The notes under the pieces are model-generated. The model was not told the DNA's origin and searched no databases. It saw only the letters and a list, made by a program, of their open reading frames with translations. Below are positions 30,035-38,892 of a stretch of DNA of 64,000 bases, in pieces (position 1 is the first letter of the stretch; every line of letters starts with the position of its first letter). The DNA comes from Hoeflea sp. IMCC20628 (GTDB lineage Bacteria; Pseudomonadota; Alphaproteobacteria; Rhizobiales; Rhizobiaceae). The position numbers and the translations under genes are program-made. The stretch lies in NCBI RefSeq assembly GCF_001011155.1, contig NZ_CP011479.1, positions 762,501 to 826,500 of the forward strand, written 5' to 3'.

Positions 30035-30991
30035 ATGACACTCGAACCGCTTCTCAATGCCAGCCCGGCGATCCAGTTTCACGTCTTCACTGTCGTCCCG
30101 GCGGCGCTGATCGGCGGCATCTTGCTGCTCAGGAAAAAGGGCACTTTTGCCCACCGCATGACCGGGCGGGTGTGGATTGTCCTGATGGTGCTCACCGCGC
30201 TGTCGACCTTCATGATCCATGAGATTGATCTGTTTCATGGCTTCTCGCCGATCCATCTGCTGTCGATCCTCACCCTTTTTGGCGCCTTCATCGTTGTGCA
30301 GTCGGCGCGGCAGCGCAATTTCATCCGGCATCAGCGGGTTGTGAAGATGCTCTATTTCGGCGGCATCGGCATTGCAGGGTTTTTCACCTTCATGCCGGGG
30401 CGCATCATGCATGAGGTGGTGTTCGGCTTGCCGACACTGGCCGATGCAGCGCTGTCGCCGTCTGCACCGATGGCTTTGCAAGTGGCACATGCTGCGCCGA
30501 TCTGGGTGTGGCCCTTGCTGGTGGCGCTGATCGGGCTCGGTATCAGCCGCATGCGCGATCGTGACATGCCGCTGTGGCGGCTGATGTTGCTGCCGGTGAT
30601 CCTCGTCGCATCATCACTGATCACCGCTTTGACGGGGCAAACGAGCGGCTCAGGCCTGGCGGCATTGATGAGTGGCCTGGCACTCGGTGCGTTGGCCGGT
30701 TGGTGGTCTTTGCTTTATGCCGAAGTGGAGTGGCTTTCCGGCAATCGGGTCCGGGTGAAGGGCGAAGTGGTGTCGCTCATTGCCATTCTGGCGATCTTCG
30801 CCTGCCGCTTTATCGCAGGTGCAATGGCTGTGGTGTTGCCGCAGATGATGGCTAAACCCGGCGTGGCGGAACTTTTCATCGCTCTGCCGGTTTTCTGTGC
30901 GGCGCTGATGGCTGCCCGCGCCCTGGCTCAGGCCGGGTTCAATCCGCTGACCGCCATGCGTCAGCAGCTGGTTGCCAAAACTGAGTGTTGA
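30035..30991 (+). CDS. DUF2306 membrane protein
   Basis: A 318-residue polytopic membrane protein with about eight hydrophobic segments. The N-terminal half matches DUF2306, with KGTFAHRMTGRVWIVLMVLT and RQRNFIRHQRVVKMLYFGGI. The C-terminal half is not recognised. Function unknown. The ATG at 30035 is used because earlier in-frame starts overlap the divergent LytTR gene and add a basic, non-membrane leader. DUF2306 genes are often found beside LytTR regulators, which fits here. Confidence 0.78.
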   Translation: MTLEPLLNASPAIQFHVFTVVPAALIGGILLLRKKGTFAHRMTGRVWIVLMVLTALSTFMIHEIDLFHGFSPIHLLSILTLFGAFIVVQSARQRNFIRHQRVVKMLYFGGIGIAGFFTFMPGRIMHEVVFGLPTLADAALSPSAPMALQVAHAAPIWVWPLLVALIGLGISRMRDRDMPLWRLMLLPVILVASSLITALTGQTSGSGLAALMSGLALGALAGWWSLLYAEVEWLSGNRVRVKGEVVSLIAILAIFACRFIAGAMAVVLPQMMAKPGVAELFIALPVFCAALMAARALAQAGFNPLTAMRQQLVAKTEC

Positions 30992-31061
30992 AACTGGCGC
31001 TGGCGGCCAGTACAAGCCCGGTGTAAAAGCAAGGCTTGATGCCGACAGGAGAGTTTTGACC

Positions 31062-31976
31062 ATGGATTGGAAGGGCCGTCGCCAGAGCGACAATATCGAG
31101 GACCGGCGCGGAAGCTCGTCGGGCAGCCGCAATCCGTTCGGGCGCAGCGGTATCCGCTTGCCCTCGGGCGGCATGCGCCGCTCGGGAATGAGCTTCAAGA
31201 CCATTTTGATCATCGGCGTGATCTACCTCGGCCTGAAACTCATCGGCATCGATCCCTTGCAACTGCTTGGCGGCGGAACTTCCGGCGGCCTGCCCAGCGG
31301 CCAGAGCGTCAGCGAGCGGCAGATATCGCCAACCCGCCAGGACGAGATGACCCAGTTCGTCGCCACCGTCCTGGCCGAGACCGAAGATGTCTGGAACGGT
31401 ATCATGGCATCGGAAGGCCTTGATTATCCCGAGCCCAAGCTGGTGCTGTTTACAGACTCCGTCAGTTCGGCCTGCGGCAATGCCAGTGCGGCGTCGGGCC
31501 CGTTCTACTGTCCCGGCGACCAGAAGCTTTACATCGATCTGACTTTTTACGACGAGCTGGCGCAGCGCTTCGAGGCCTCGGGTGATTTCGCCCAGGCCTA
31601 TGTGCTGGCCCATGAAGTCGGCCATCATGTGCAGAACCTGATCGGCGTGCTGCCCGAGTTCAACCGGATGCGTCCGTCGTTGAGCCAGTCCGAAGAAAAC
31701 CAGATGTCGGTCCGGGTCGAGCTGCAGGCTGACTGCTTTGCCGGCATCTGGGGCCACTTCACGGCGCAGAAGGGTTTGCTCGAGCGCGGCGATCTGGAAG
31801 AGGCTCTCAATGCGGCGCAGCAGATCGGCGACGATACGCTGCAGCGGCGCACCCAGGGCTATGTGGTTCCCGACAGCTTCAATCACGGCACCTCGGCGCA
31901 GCGCAAGGAGTGGTTCGCGAGCGGCTTCGAAACCGGCCGTCTGGACGCCTGCGACACCTTCAACAACCCGGTGTGA
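31062..31976 (+). CDS. Neutral zinc metallopeptidase, YpfJ family
   Basis: A 304-residue protein: a basic glycine/serine-rich cytoplasmic start, one membrane segment (residues 46-63) and a periplasmic domain with the zincin motif HEVGHH (H184-H189) and a later glutamate in VRVELQADCFAG. Two cysteine pairs, near 138/150 and 223/298, fit the family. The peptidase activity of the family is predicted rather than proven. The start MDWKGRRQ at 31062 is typical; the gene ends at a strong terminator (32001-32038). Confidence 0.9.
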   Translation: MDWKGRRQSDNIEDRRGSSSGSRNPFGRSGIRLPSGGMRRSGMSFKTILIIGVIYLGLKLIGIDPLQLLGGGTSGGLPSGQSVSERQISPTRQDEMTQFVATVLAETEDVWNGIMASEGLDYPEPKLVLFTDSVSSACGNASAASGPFYCPGDQKLYIDLTFYDELAQRFEASGDFAQAYVLAHEVGHHVQNLIGVLPEFNRMRPSLSQSEENQMSVRVELQADCFAGIWGHFTAQKGLLERGDLEEALNAAQQIGDDTLQRRTQGYVVPDSFNHGTSAQRKEWFASGFETGRLDACDTFNNPV

Positions 31977-32000
31977 GTGTTCCCACCCGAGCGACATAAC

Positions 32001-32038
32001 AACGGGGCTGCATCCGCAAAGATGCGGCCCCGTTTCGT
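32001..32038 (+). terminator. Rho-independent terminator
   Basis: AACGGGGC-t-GCATC pairs with GATGC-g-GCCCCGTT around CGCAAA, followed by TTT-C-GTTT. It lies between convergent genes and may also stop mscS transcripts. Confidence 0.8.
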
Positions 32039-32063
32039 TTCTGCCCGCTTGACCGGCAGAAGC

Positions 32064-33386
32064 CTACTCCGCGTCGGGCGCGTCGCGGCGCACCACTTCC
32101 ACCGGGGAGCGCATGATGATCGCGCGGTGCGGGAAGGGGATGTTGATGCCGTTTTCCTTGAAGGCGTCCCACATGGCGAGCAGCACCTTGCCGCGCACAT
32201 TGGTCAGTCCTGCCTGCGGATCGGCTATCCAGAAGCGCAGTTTGAAATCCAGCGACGACGACCCGAAGGCGGTCATCCAGCACACCGGTTTGGGCGCGTC
32301 CAGCACACGCTCGACGGTTGAGCCGGCAGCGATGGCGAGCTTTGCGACCTGGTGCGGATCGCTGTCATAGGACACGCCGAAGTCGACATCGACACGGACC
32401 AGCTTGTCGGAGAACGACCAGTTGACCACCTGATGGGTGATGAAATCCTCGTTCGGGATCAGATATTCGCGGCCGTCGCGGGTGATCACCGAGACAAAGC
32501 GGGCGCGCAATTCACGGATCCAGCCGAAAGTCTCGCCCAGCGCAATGGTGTCACCGGGCTTGATCGACCGGTCCATCAAAATGATGACGCCGGAGATGAA
32601 GTTGGACACGACCTTCTGCAGGCCGAAACCCAGGCCGACGCCGACGGCGCCGGAAAATACCGTCAGCGCGGTCAGGTCGATGCCGGTTGAGGACAGCGCC
32701 ATCATCCCGGCGATGACGATGAAGCTGATCTTGACAACCTTGCCGGCGAGAACCTTGAAGGAGGGCGAGAGATCTTCAACGGTATTGATGCGGCTGTCGA
32801 AGAAATTGCCCAGCAGGTTGGCGATCCACAAGAACCCGACCGTAACGAGGATGGTGCGCAGAACGAAGAGCGCCGAGATCCGCAAGTCGCCGAGCTGGAT
32901 TGCCACTTGATCCAGAAAGGCCGTGGCTTCCGGGCGAAGGTCGAGGATCCCCAGTGCCACATAGCTGAAAACCGCAAGCGCGATGAGCCGGGACACAGTC
33001 CGGTTATGAATGATCCGGCTTGTCACCGAGATGGTCAGCCAGGACCAGCCGAGTGTCAGGGCCAGCGCCATCATGTAGGTGCGCGAAGGCCAGGTCATTT
33101 CCAGCGTCACCAGGCGGACGATGCTCAGCAGAAAAAGAAATATCACCCAGTGGCTTCTGCGCATCACCGCGATGATCACCCGAAGCAGTCCGGGCTTGCC
33201 CTTGATGGTGCGGGCGCGGCTTTCGAGCCAGGGCTCGACCTTGCGCGAGATCAGCCAGCCGATGAGATAGCACGCGGCGATGATGCCGATCTGGTAGAAG
33301 GTCCAGGGCTGGGCGAAATACGCCTTGGCTGTGTCTAGAAGCGTCAGGAAGTCTTGCGCAAATCTGGGCAGGTCAATGGTTTCCAT
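32064..33386 (-). CDS. Mechanosensitive channel, MscS family
   Basis: A 440-residue protein with about six membrane segments before the MscS core. The pore helix and beta domain are clear: AVGVGLGFGLQKVVSNFISG, then MDRSIKPGDTIAL and GWIRELRARFVSVITRDGRE, then a C-terminal alpha/beta vestibule with LKLRFWIADPQAG. It opens under membrane tension to release solutes on osmotic downshift. It is longer at the N-terminus than small MscS, like YbdG/MscM-type relatives. It is divergent from the MATE gene. Confidence 0.9.
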   Translation of the reverse strand: METIDLPRFAQDFLTLLDTAKAYFAQPWTFYQIGIIAACYLIGWLISRKVEPWLESRARTIKGKPGLLRVIIAVMRRSHWVIFLFLLSIVRLVTLEMTWPSRTYMMALALTLGWSWLTISVTSRIIHNRTVSRLIALAVFSYVALGILDLRPEATAFLDQVAIQLGDLRISALFVLRTILVTVGFLWIANLLGNFFDSRINTVEDLSPSFKVLAGKVVKISFIVIAGMMALSSTGIDLTALTVFSGAVGVGLGFGLQKVVSNFISGVIILMDRSIKPGDTIALGETFGWIRELRARFVSVITRDGREYLIPNEDFITHQVVNWSFSDKLVRVDVDFGVSYDSDPHQVAKLAIAAGSTVERVLDAPKPVCWMTAFGSSSLDFKLRFWIADPQAGLTNVRGKVLLAMWDAFKENGINIPFPHRAIIMRSPVEVVRRDAPDAE

Positions 33387-33593
33387 GGCACGATATTAAA
33401 CAGATAGACGGGGAGGAGATAGACCAAATCGCGACCGGGTTACGCCGCTCCTGTCTGCTTGAAACTGCTCCGCCTGCGATGTCCGGGCAGGGCGTTTGCG
33501 GTCTTGAGCCCGTGTCCCGCAGCGGGGCGGATCGGCCTTGCCAAACAAGGTGTGCTGGGCGCATAAGCGCTGTTCGAAATGCGGGAGTTGGTG

Positions 33594-34982
33594 ATGGACG
33601 TATCAACCAGGGGTGTGAGAGACGGGCAAAGCTGGGGCGCCCAGATCTGGGCGACGCTGGCGCTTGGCTTGCCGCTGGTCGGCACCCAGATCGCCCAGAT
33701 CGCCATTGCCACCACCGATGTCGTCATGCTCGGCTGGTATGGCACCGCCGAGCTGGCTGCCACGGTGCTGGCCTCGCAGGCATTTTTCATGGTGTTCATC
33801 TTCGGCTCCGGCTTTGCCGGTGCGATCCTGCCGCTGGCGGCCCAGGCCGAAGGCCGCAATGACCCCACCCATGTGCGCCGCTCGGTTCGGATGGGGATGT
33901 GGATCCTGTTGCTCTACGCGGTCATGGCCATGCCGTTCCTGTGGTATCTCGAGCCGGCGCTGATCTGGCTGGGCCAGAAACCCGAACTGGCAGCACTTGC
34001 CAGCGATTACATCCGCATTGCCCAGTGGGGCATGTTCCCGGCGCTGATGATGATGGCGCTCAGGTCGTTCTTTGCCGCGCGTTCGCGCGCCGCAATCGTG
34101 CTCTGGTCGGCGCTGTTTGGCACCGTGGTCAATGGTATCCTCAATTATGGACTGATCTTCGGCAATTTTGGCTGGGCGGAAATGGGCGTGCGCGGCGCGG
34201 CGGTGGCCTCGGTCTTCAGCTCGACCGTGATCTTCCTGATCATGGCCGGATGGGCCTATTGGCACCCGAGGCATCAGGATTACCGGCTGTTCCAGCGCTT
34301 CTGGCGGCCCGAGTGGCCGGCGTTTTTCGAGGTGTTCCGGCTCGGTCTGCCGATCGGCTTTACCATTCTGGCCGAGGTCGGATTGTTTATGGCGGCCTCG
34401 GTGATGATGGGATGGCTCGGCACCGTTGAACTGGCGGCCCATGGCATCGCCATTCAGCTCGCCTCGATCAGCTTCATGATTCCGCTTGGTCTGTCTCATG
34501 CCGCGACAGTGCGCGTTGGCCAGGCCTATGGCCGTGGTGACATGGCCGGACTGGCGCGGGCCTCGCACACGGTGATGGCGCTGGCGATTGTGATTTCGGT
34601 CGCCTCCGCCGCGCTGTTCTGGCTGTTGCCGGAAGCGCTTGTCAGCCTGTTTATCGACGAAGCCAATGCAGATGCGGCCCAGTTGCTGGCGGTGGCTGTC
34701 CCGCTGATTCTGGTGGCGGCCGCATTCCAGATCGTCGACGCCATCCAGGTGATCGCGGCAGGGCTGTTGCGCGGCATCAAGGACACCCGCATTCCGATGC
34801 TGATTGCGGTGATCAGCTATTGGCCGATCGGCCTGTCGGCAGCCTACGGGCTGGGCTTCGGGCTCGGATTTGGTGGTCCAGGCATCTGGGCAGGACTGGC
34901 CATCGGCCTCGGCGTGGCGGCCGTGCTGCTCAACCTGCGCTTCGTCAAGCGGCATTTGTTTCTGGATGTTGTGAAGGTTTGA
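33594..34982 (+). CDS. MATE family efflux transporter
   Basis: A 462-residue protein with 12 membrane segments in two similar halves. The N-terminal half begins LALGLPLVGTQIAQIAIATT and has AGAILPLAAQAEGRND; the second half has LGLPIGFTILAEVGLFMAAS and IPLGLSHAATVRVGQAYGRG. It exports organic cations or dyes in exchange for Na+ or H+. The ATG at 33594 has GGAG six bases upstream and is preferred to the ATG at 33579. Confidence 0.92.
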   Translation: MDVSTRGVRDGQSWGAQIWATLALGLPLVGTQIAQIAIATTDVVMLGWYGTAELAATVLASQAFFMVFIFGSGFAGAILPLAAQAEGRNDPTHVRRSVRMGMWILLLYAVMAMPFLWYLEPALIWLGQKPELAALASDYIRIAQWGMFPALMMMALRSFFAARSRAAIVLWSALFGTVVNGILNYGLIFGNFGWAEMGVRGAAVASVFSSTVIFLIMAGWAYWHPRHQDYRLFQRFWRPEWPAFFEVFRLGLPIGFTILAEVGLFMAASVMMGWLGTVELAAHGIAIQLASISFMIPLGLSHAATVRVGQAYGRGDMAGLARASHTVMALAIVISVASAALFWLLPEALVSLFIDEANADAAQLLAVAVPLILVAAAFQIVDAIQVIAAGLLRGIKDTRIPMLIAVISYWPIGLSAAYGLGFGLGFGGPGIWAGLAIGLGVAAVLLNLRFVKRHLFLDVVKV

Positions 34983-35468
34983 GCGGTCGAGGTTTTATCG
35001 GCGGTTATGCGACCTGGCTGGTGTTGGCGAGATATCCGAATGGGCATTTCCGGCCCTGAGCTGACATCGAAGATGATTGCAAAAAACGGCAGCTGTTTTT
35101 CCAAACAGATATGACAGAGACGTTTGCGGAAAGGTTTTGCAACTCTCATTGATGGCTTTACCAGCTTCACGTCAGACGCACTTGGCACCCTTTGCGCCCA
35201 AGAAGAGATCGCCCCCCGCGATGCTTGCCGACTGATATATATCAATGCAAACCAGAGCAGTTAAGCGATACAACATGACCCTGAGCACGGAGATGAAGCT
35301 GCGCATCTTGCTGATGCGCATCGAAAGCCGGTGCGACAACTTTCGCCCGGATTATCCGGCTGGGAATGCCGAAAATTGGCCCAGATAAGACTGAAGCCAA
35401 AAAGAGACCGTGCGACGTTGGCGATCTCTTCAACAGAACGCCAAGAATGCTAGCCGGGAGCAATTCGA
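34983..35468. other. Intergenic, border of a probable accessory segment
   Basis: 486 bases between the MATE gene and the sulfatase. Overlapping short frames on both strands show no family; a 37-codon plus frame at 35275 has no ribosome site. GC content appears to fall from here into the sulfatase gene. No terminal repeats or integrase are visible. Confidence 0.45.
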
Positions 35469-36761
35469 ATGCAAACCGTTATGAAGTTCGCCTTTGGTTT
35501 GGCGCTTGCGTTTGCTCTGCCGGGCGCCGCTTTTGCTAAGCCCAATATTCTCCTGATCATTGCGGATGATATGGGGCTGGATGCATCGCGATGTTACTCT
35601 GTCGGGTCACAGCAGGCACAAATGCCGATTGTCGAACAGATGTGCGCCGATGGGCTGGTGTTTGAGAACGCCTATTCGGCCCCTGTATGCACCCCGACCC
35701 GGGCCACGATCATGACTGGTAAATATGGATTTCGCACTGGCATGGGGGGAGCTATCCCCCGTGAAGGTGGTGTTGGCATGTCGACCGATGAAGTGAGCCT
35801 TTTCGATGCATTGAACGAAACCGATTACTCCAGTGCAGTTATCGGCAAATGGCATCTGGCCAGTTCGAAAAATGACTATAACCATCCCGCCGAGTTGGGT
35901 GTGAATACCTATTTTGGCCTGCTCGCCGGTGGCGTCCCCGACTACTACAAATGGGATGCGGTGGATAATGGAAAGCCTGTCGATGTAGATGGATATGCAA
36001 CAACCGTCCTCACTGACCGCGCCATCAATTGGATCGGCGAACAGGAAACTCCATGGTTCTTGTGGCTCGCCTACAATGCGCCGCATACCCCGTTCCACGT
36101 ACCTCCGAGAGCGCTTTATACCGGCAATGATCTGCTGAATGACCAAAGTGAAATCGATGAGAACCCGCTACCCTATTACAACGCCATGCTTGAAGCGCTG
36201 GATAGTGAAATCGGCCGATTGCTGGAAAGTCTGACCGATGATGTCCGTGAAAATACGGTTGTCATTTTCATTGGCGATAATGGCACGCCGGGTCAGGTTT
36301 CCCGTGAATTGTATGGCCGCAAACGGTCCAAGGGCACCATCTACCAAGGCGGCACGGCCGTGCCGATGATTGTTACCGGTCCCGGTGTCGAAGGTGGCCG
36401 CACAAATGCTCTTGTCAACACAACCGATTTGAACTCGACCATCAGGGCATTGGCCAATGCCGAAGTGATTCAATCGGATGGCATTGATCTGAACCCGGTC
36501 CTGAGCGGAGAACCAGGGTCGCGGAAATACGCTTATGCCGAACATTTCGCTGATCAAAAAATGCCCCCGGATGTGATGGGATGGGCCATCCGTGATGAGC
36601 GCTACAAACTCGTGGCAGCGGACGGCGAGCCAGAACAATTGTTTGATGTTGCCAATGATCCGTTGGAGCAATCCGACTTGTTGGCTGGCGATTTGACGCC
36701 TGAATTGTCTGGACGGGTCGCAGCGTTGCGCGCAGCCTATCAGCAACTTCGAAACAATTAG
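35469..36761 (+). CDS. Secreted type I sulfatase
   Basis: A 430-residue arylsulfatase-type enzyme with a signal peptide (residues 1-23, AAFA). Metal ligands D33-D34 are in LLIIADDMG; the formylglycine site is C74 in APVCTPTRATIMTGKY (C-x-P-x-R); GKWHLASS and FIGDNGTPG follow. It would remove sulfate esters from a sugar or aryl substrate outside the cytoplasm, once C74 is converted by a formylglycine-generating enzyme that is not in this window. It lies 23 bases before the DUF1566 gene, so they form one unit. Codon and base use are more AT-rich than the neighbours. Confidence 0.9.
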   Translation: MQTVMKFAFGLALAFALPGAAFAKPNILLIIADDMGLDASRCYSVGSQQAQMPIVEQMCADGLVFENAYSAPVCTPTRATIMTGKYGFRTGMGGAIPREGGVGMSTDEVSLFDALNETDYSSAVIGKWHLASSKNDYNHPAELGVNTYFGLLAGGVPDYYKWDAVDNGKPVDVDGYATTVLTDRAINWIGEQETPWFLWLAYNAPHTPFHVPPRALYTGNDLLNDQSEIDENPLPYYNAMLEALDSEIGRLLESLTDDVRENTVVIFIGDNGTPGQVSRELYGRKRSKGTIYQGGTAVPMIVTGPGVEGGRTNALVNTTDLNSTIRALANAEVIQSDGIDLNPVLSGEPGSRKYAYAEHFADQKMPPDVMGWAIRDERYKLVAADGEPEQLFDVANDPLEQSDLLAGDLTPELSGRVAALRAAYQQLRNN

Positions 36762-36784
36762 GTCAGGACTGAAAGGAATACATC

Positions 36785-38021
36785 ATGAGGTTCATGCAAG
36801 CTCTGCGCACAACATTATACACTTCAACATGTGTGCTTCTCGCAACCCAGACCACGATGGCGCAGCCTCCCTATCCAATTCCTGATACCGGACAGTCGAG
36901 ATGCTATGACGCAACCAAAGCCATCGACTGTCCAACCGCAGGCGAACCCTTCTACGGTCAGGATGCCCAGTATATCGGCGCGCAACCCAGCTACACAGAC
37001 AATGGCAATGGCACTGTAACTGACAATGTGACCGGCTTGATATGGGTGCAGACCCCTGATCTCAATGGCGATGGCCTGATTAATATCGACGACAAGCTGA
37101 CCTATGAGGGCGTACTATGCTCGAACGCTAGAATTGGCCGGATATGATGACTGGCGGGGCCCGACAATCACCGAGATGTATTCCTTGATGAATTTCCAAG
37201 GCGTCGATCCGAGTGGCTATGAAGCAGACGACACCTCCGGCTTGATACCGTTCCTCAACAACGAGGTGTTCGCTTTTGGATACGGCGACACGCAGGCGGG
37301 TGAGCGGATTATTGATGCACAACTTGCCTCAAGCACATTGTATGTCTCCAAAACCATGCACAATCAGGATGTTACGATGTTTGGTGTGAATTTTGCCGAC
37401 GGTCGGATCAAGGGATATGGCATGAGGCTTCGCGGTCAGGAGAAAACCTTCTACGTTATGGCGGTGCGCGGTGATGTTGGTTATGGCGTGACCAAGCTGA
37501 CGGATAATGGTGATGGCACGATCACCGATAGCGCCAGCGGATTGATGTGGCCACAAGCGGACAATGGCGAGGCAATCAGCTGGCAGGCTGCGCTCGCTCT
37601 TGGTGAACAGGCCAACGCACAAAACTATCTTGGACATGACGATTGGCGTGTGCCGAATGTCAAGGAACTGCAAAGCCTTGTCGATTATACCCGTTCGCCT
37701 GATACGACCAATTCGGCAGCTATTGACCCGCTGTTTGAGACGAGTGAAATCCTCAATGAGGCGGAGCAGACTGACTATCCAGCCTATTGGAGTTCCACCA
37801 CGCACGCAAACTGGACCCGGTCTCCGGGCAGCCACGCCGCCTATGTCAGTTTCGGACGCGCCATGGGTTACATGAACGGATGGACCGACGTGCATGGAGC
37901 GGGTGCCCAGCGCTCTGATCCCAAGGTCGGCGATGCGCAAGCTTTTCCTGAAGGATTCGGGCCGCAGGGTGATGCTATCCGCATCAATAATTATGTCCGC
38001 TTGGTCAGGGATAGCGAGTAA
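36785..38021 (+). pseudogene. Exported DUF1566 (C-type-lectin-fold) protein, frameshifted
   Basis: Two overlapping frames together make one protein of about 410 residues. The first (36785 to about 37110) has a signal peptide (to TTMA, residue 26), a C-x9-C pair and the motif YTDNGNGTVTDNVTGLIWVQ. The second (from about 37104) continues with ARTLELAGYDDWRGPTITEM and a second NGDGTITDSASGLMWPQADN block, ending in NYVRLVRDSE. Both are classic DUF1566/Lcl signatures. The frame changes near 37108-37120, consistent with one extra base or two lost. The first frame alone stops at 37147. It could be a true pseudogene, a sequencing error or programmed slippage. Co-transcribed with the sulfatase. Confidence 0.75.
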
Positions 38022-38431
38022 AGGAACTATGCTCTGAGCCCTTAAGGCTTGGCGCCCGACTTGGGGGGGTGCACCTCAATAAAAGGGGACAGACTGGCCT
38101 CAAATCGCCGACAATTCAGTGAGGTCACCTACTAATTGAACGACAGGCTGCATATTTGATTAAATACTCGAAACGTCCAAAATTGTGCACCGCATAGAAG
38201 GCCGCTTTCCGCCAAATGCGGCCGCGGAGCCCGGCGCATCAAATGGCCACAACCGGTTCTTAGCCGGTCATTCAAGCGTTTGCCCCGATCACGGCCCCGG
38301 TGCGCGGGTCTCACCGCTCGGTCAGCGCAGGCAATCTCTTGCGTTAGCCGATCATATTCATGAAGCGGCGGAACTAATATCGGAGTTTTGTTTCTGTCTC
38401 GCTGGCTCGGTGGCGCGCTCCTGCTCAGGGA
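38022..38431. other. Intergenic holding a decayed carA fragment
   Basis: 410 bases between the DUF1566 gene and the convergent VOC gene. Besides the carA-like 64 bases at 38311-38374 I see no gene. A GGGGGG run is at 38064-38069. Confidence 0.5.
38311..38374 (-). pseudogene. Relic copy of the carA 3' end
   Basis: These 64 bases align without gaps to 38893-38956, the last codons of carA, with 53 identities. The stop codons coincide at the left edge. Translated on the minus strand it reads FRRFMNMIG, then an in-frame stop where carA has glutamate, then RKRLPALTER. Similarity ends sharply on both sides. The two copies are direct repeats 582 bases apart that flank the VOC gene. Confidence 0.8.
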
Positions 38432-38848
38432 TCAGTCCGGTCGTTTGGGCTCGTCCCTGTTGTTGCAAACCAGCGCGATCTTGTTGCCTTGAGGATCGCG
38501 GAGATAGCCTACATAGAAATGCGCGCTGTACTCGGCCCGAAAGCCAGGCCCACCTTCGTCTCGCCCGCCAGCAGCAAGCGCTGCCGCGTGAAGTTCGCGG
38601 ACCATGGCCTGAGTTTTCACCTCGAAAGCCACCATGGTGCCGTTGCCGCTCGATGCCGGCTGCCCGTCATACGGCGGCTTGACGTAGAAATCGGCTGGCT
38701 GGGGCCACTGGTCGCTCGTGCTGGGGATCGAGTAGCTCAATCCTTCAGGCGAGATCTCCAAATTGTAGCCGAGGCTCGGCAGGAATGCAGAGTAGAACCT
38801 TTCGGCAAGCGGGATGTCGTCGGCACCGACTGTGACATAGCCAATCAT
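38432..38848 (-). CDS. VOC family (glyoxalase-like) protein
   Basis: A 138-residue vicinal-oxygen-chelate protein: MIGYVTVGADDIPLAERFY at the start, DFYVKPPYDGQPAS and MVAFEVKTQAMVREL in the middle, and AHFYVGYLRDPQGNKIALVC at the end. The group includes glyoxalases, dioxygenases and resistance proteins; small ones like this are mostly uncharacterised. It lies between carA (same strand, 44 bases) and the carA relic, so it may have arrived by an insertion that duplicated the carA end. Confidence 0.88.
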   Translation of the reverse strand: MIGYVTVGADDIPLAERFYSAFLPSLGYNLEISPEGLSYSIPSTSDQWPQPADFYVKPPYDGQPASSGNGTMVAFEVKTQAMVRELHAAALAAGGRDEGGPGFRAEYSAHFYVGYLRDPQGNKIALVCNNRDEPKRPD

Positions 38849-38892
38849 TGGACCTCTCCGACTACCTAGCTAGCCGATGCCGGCTCTCTCTT

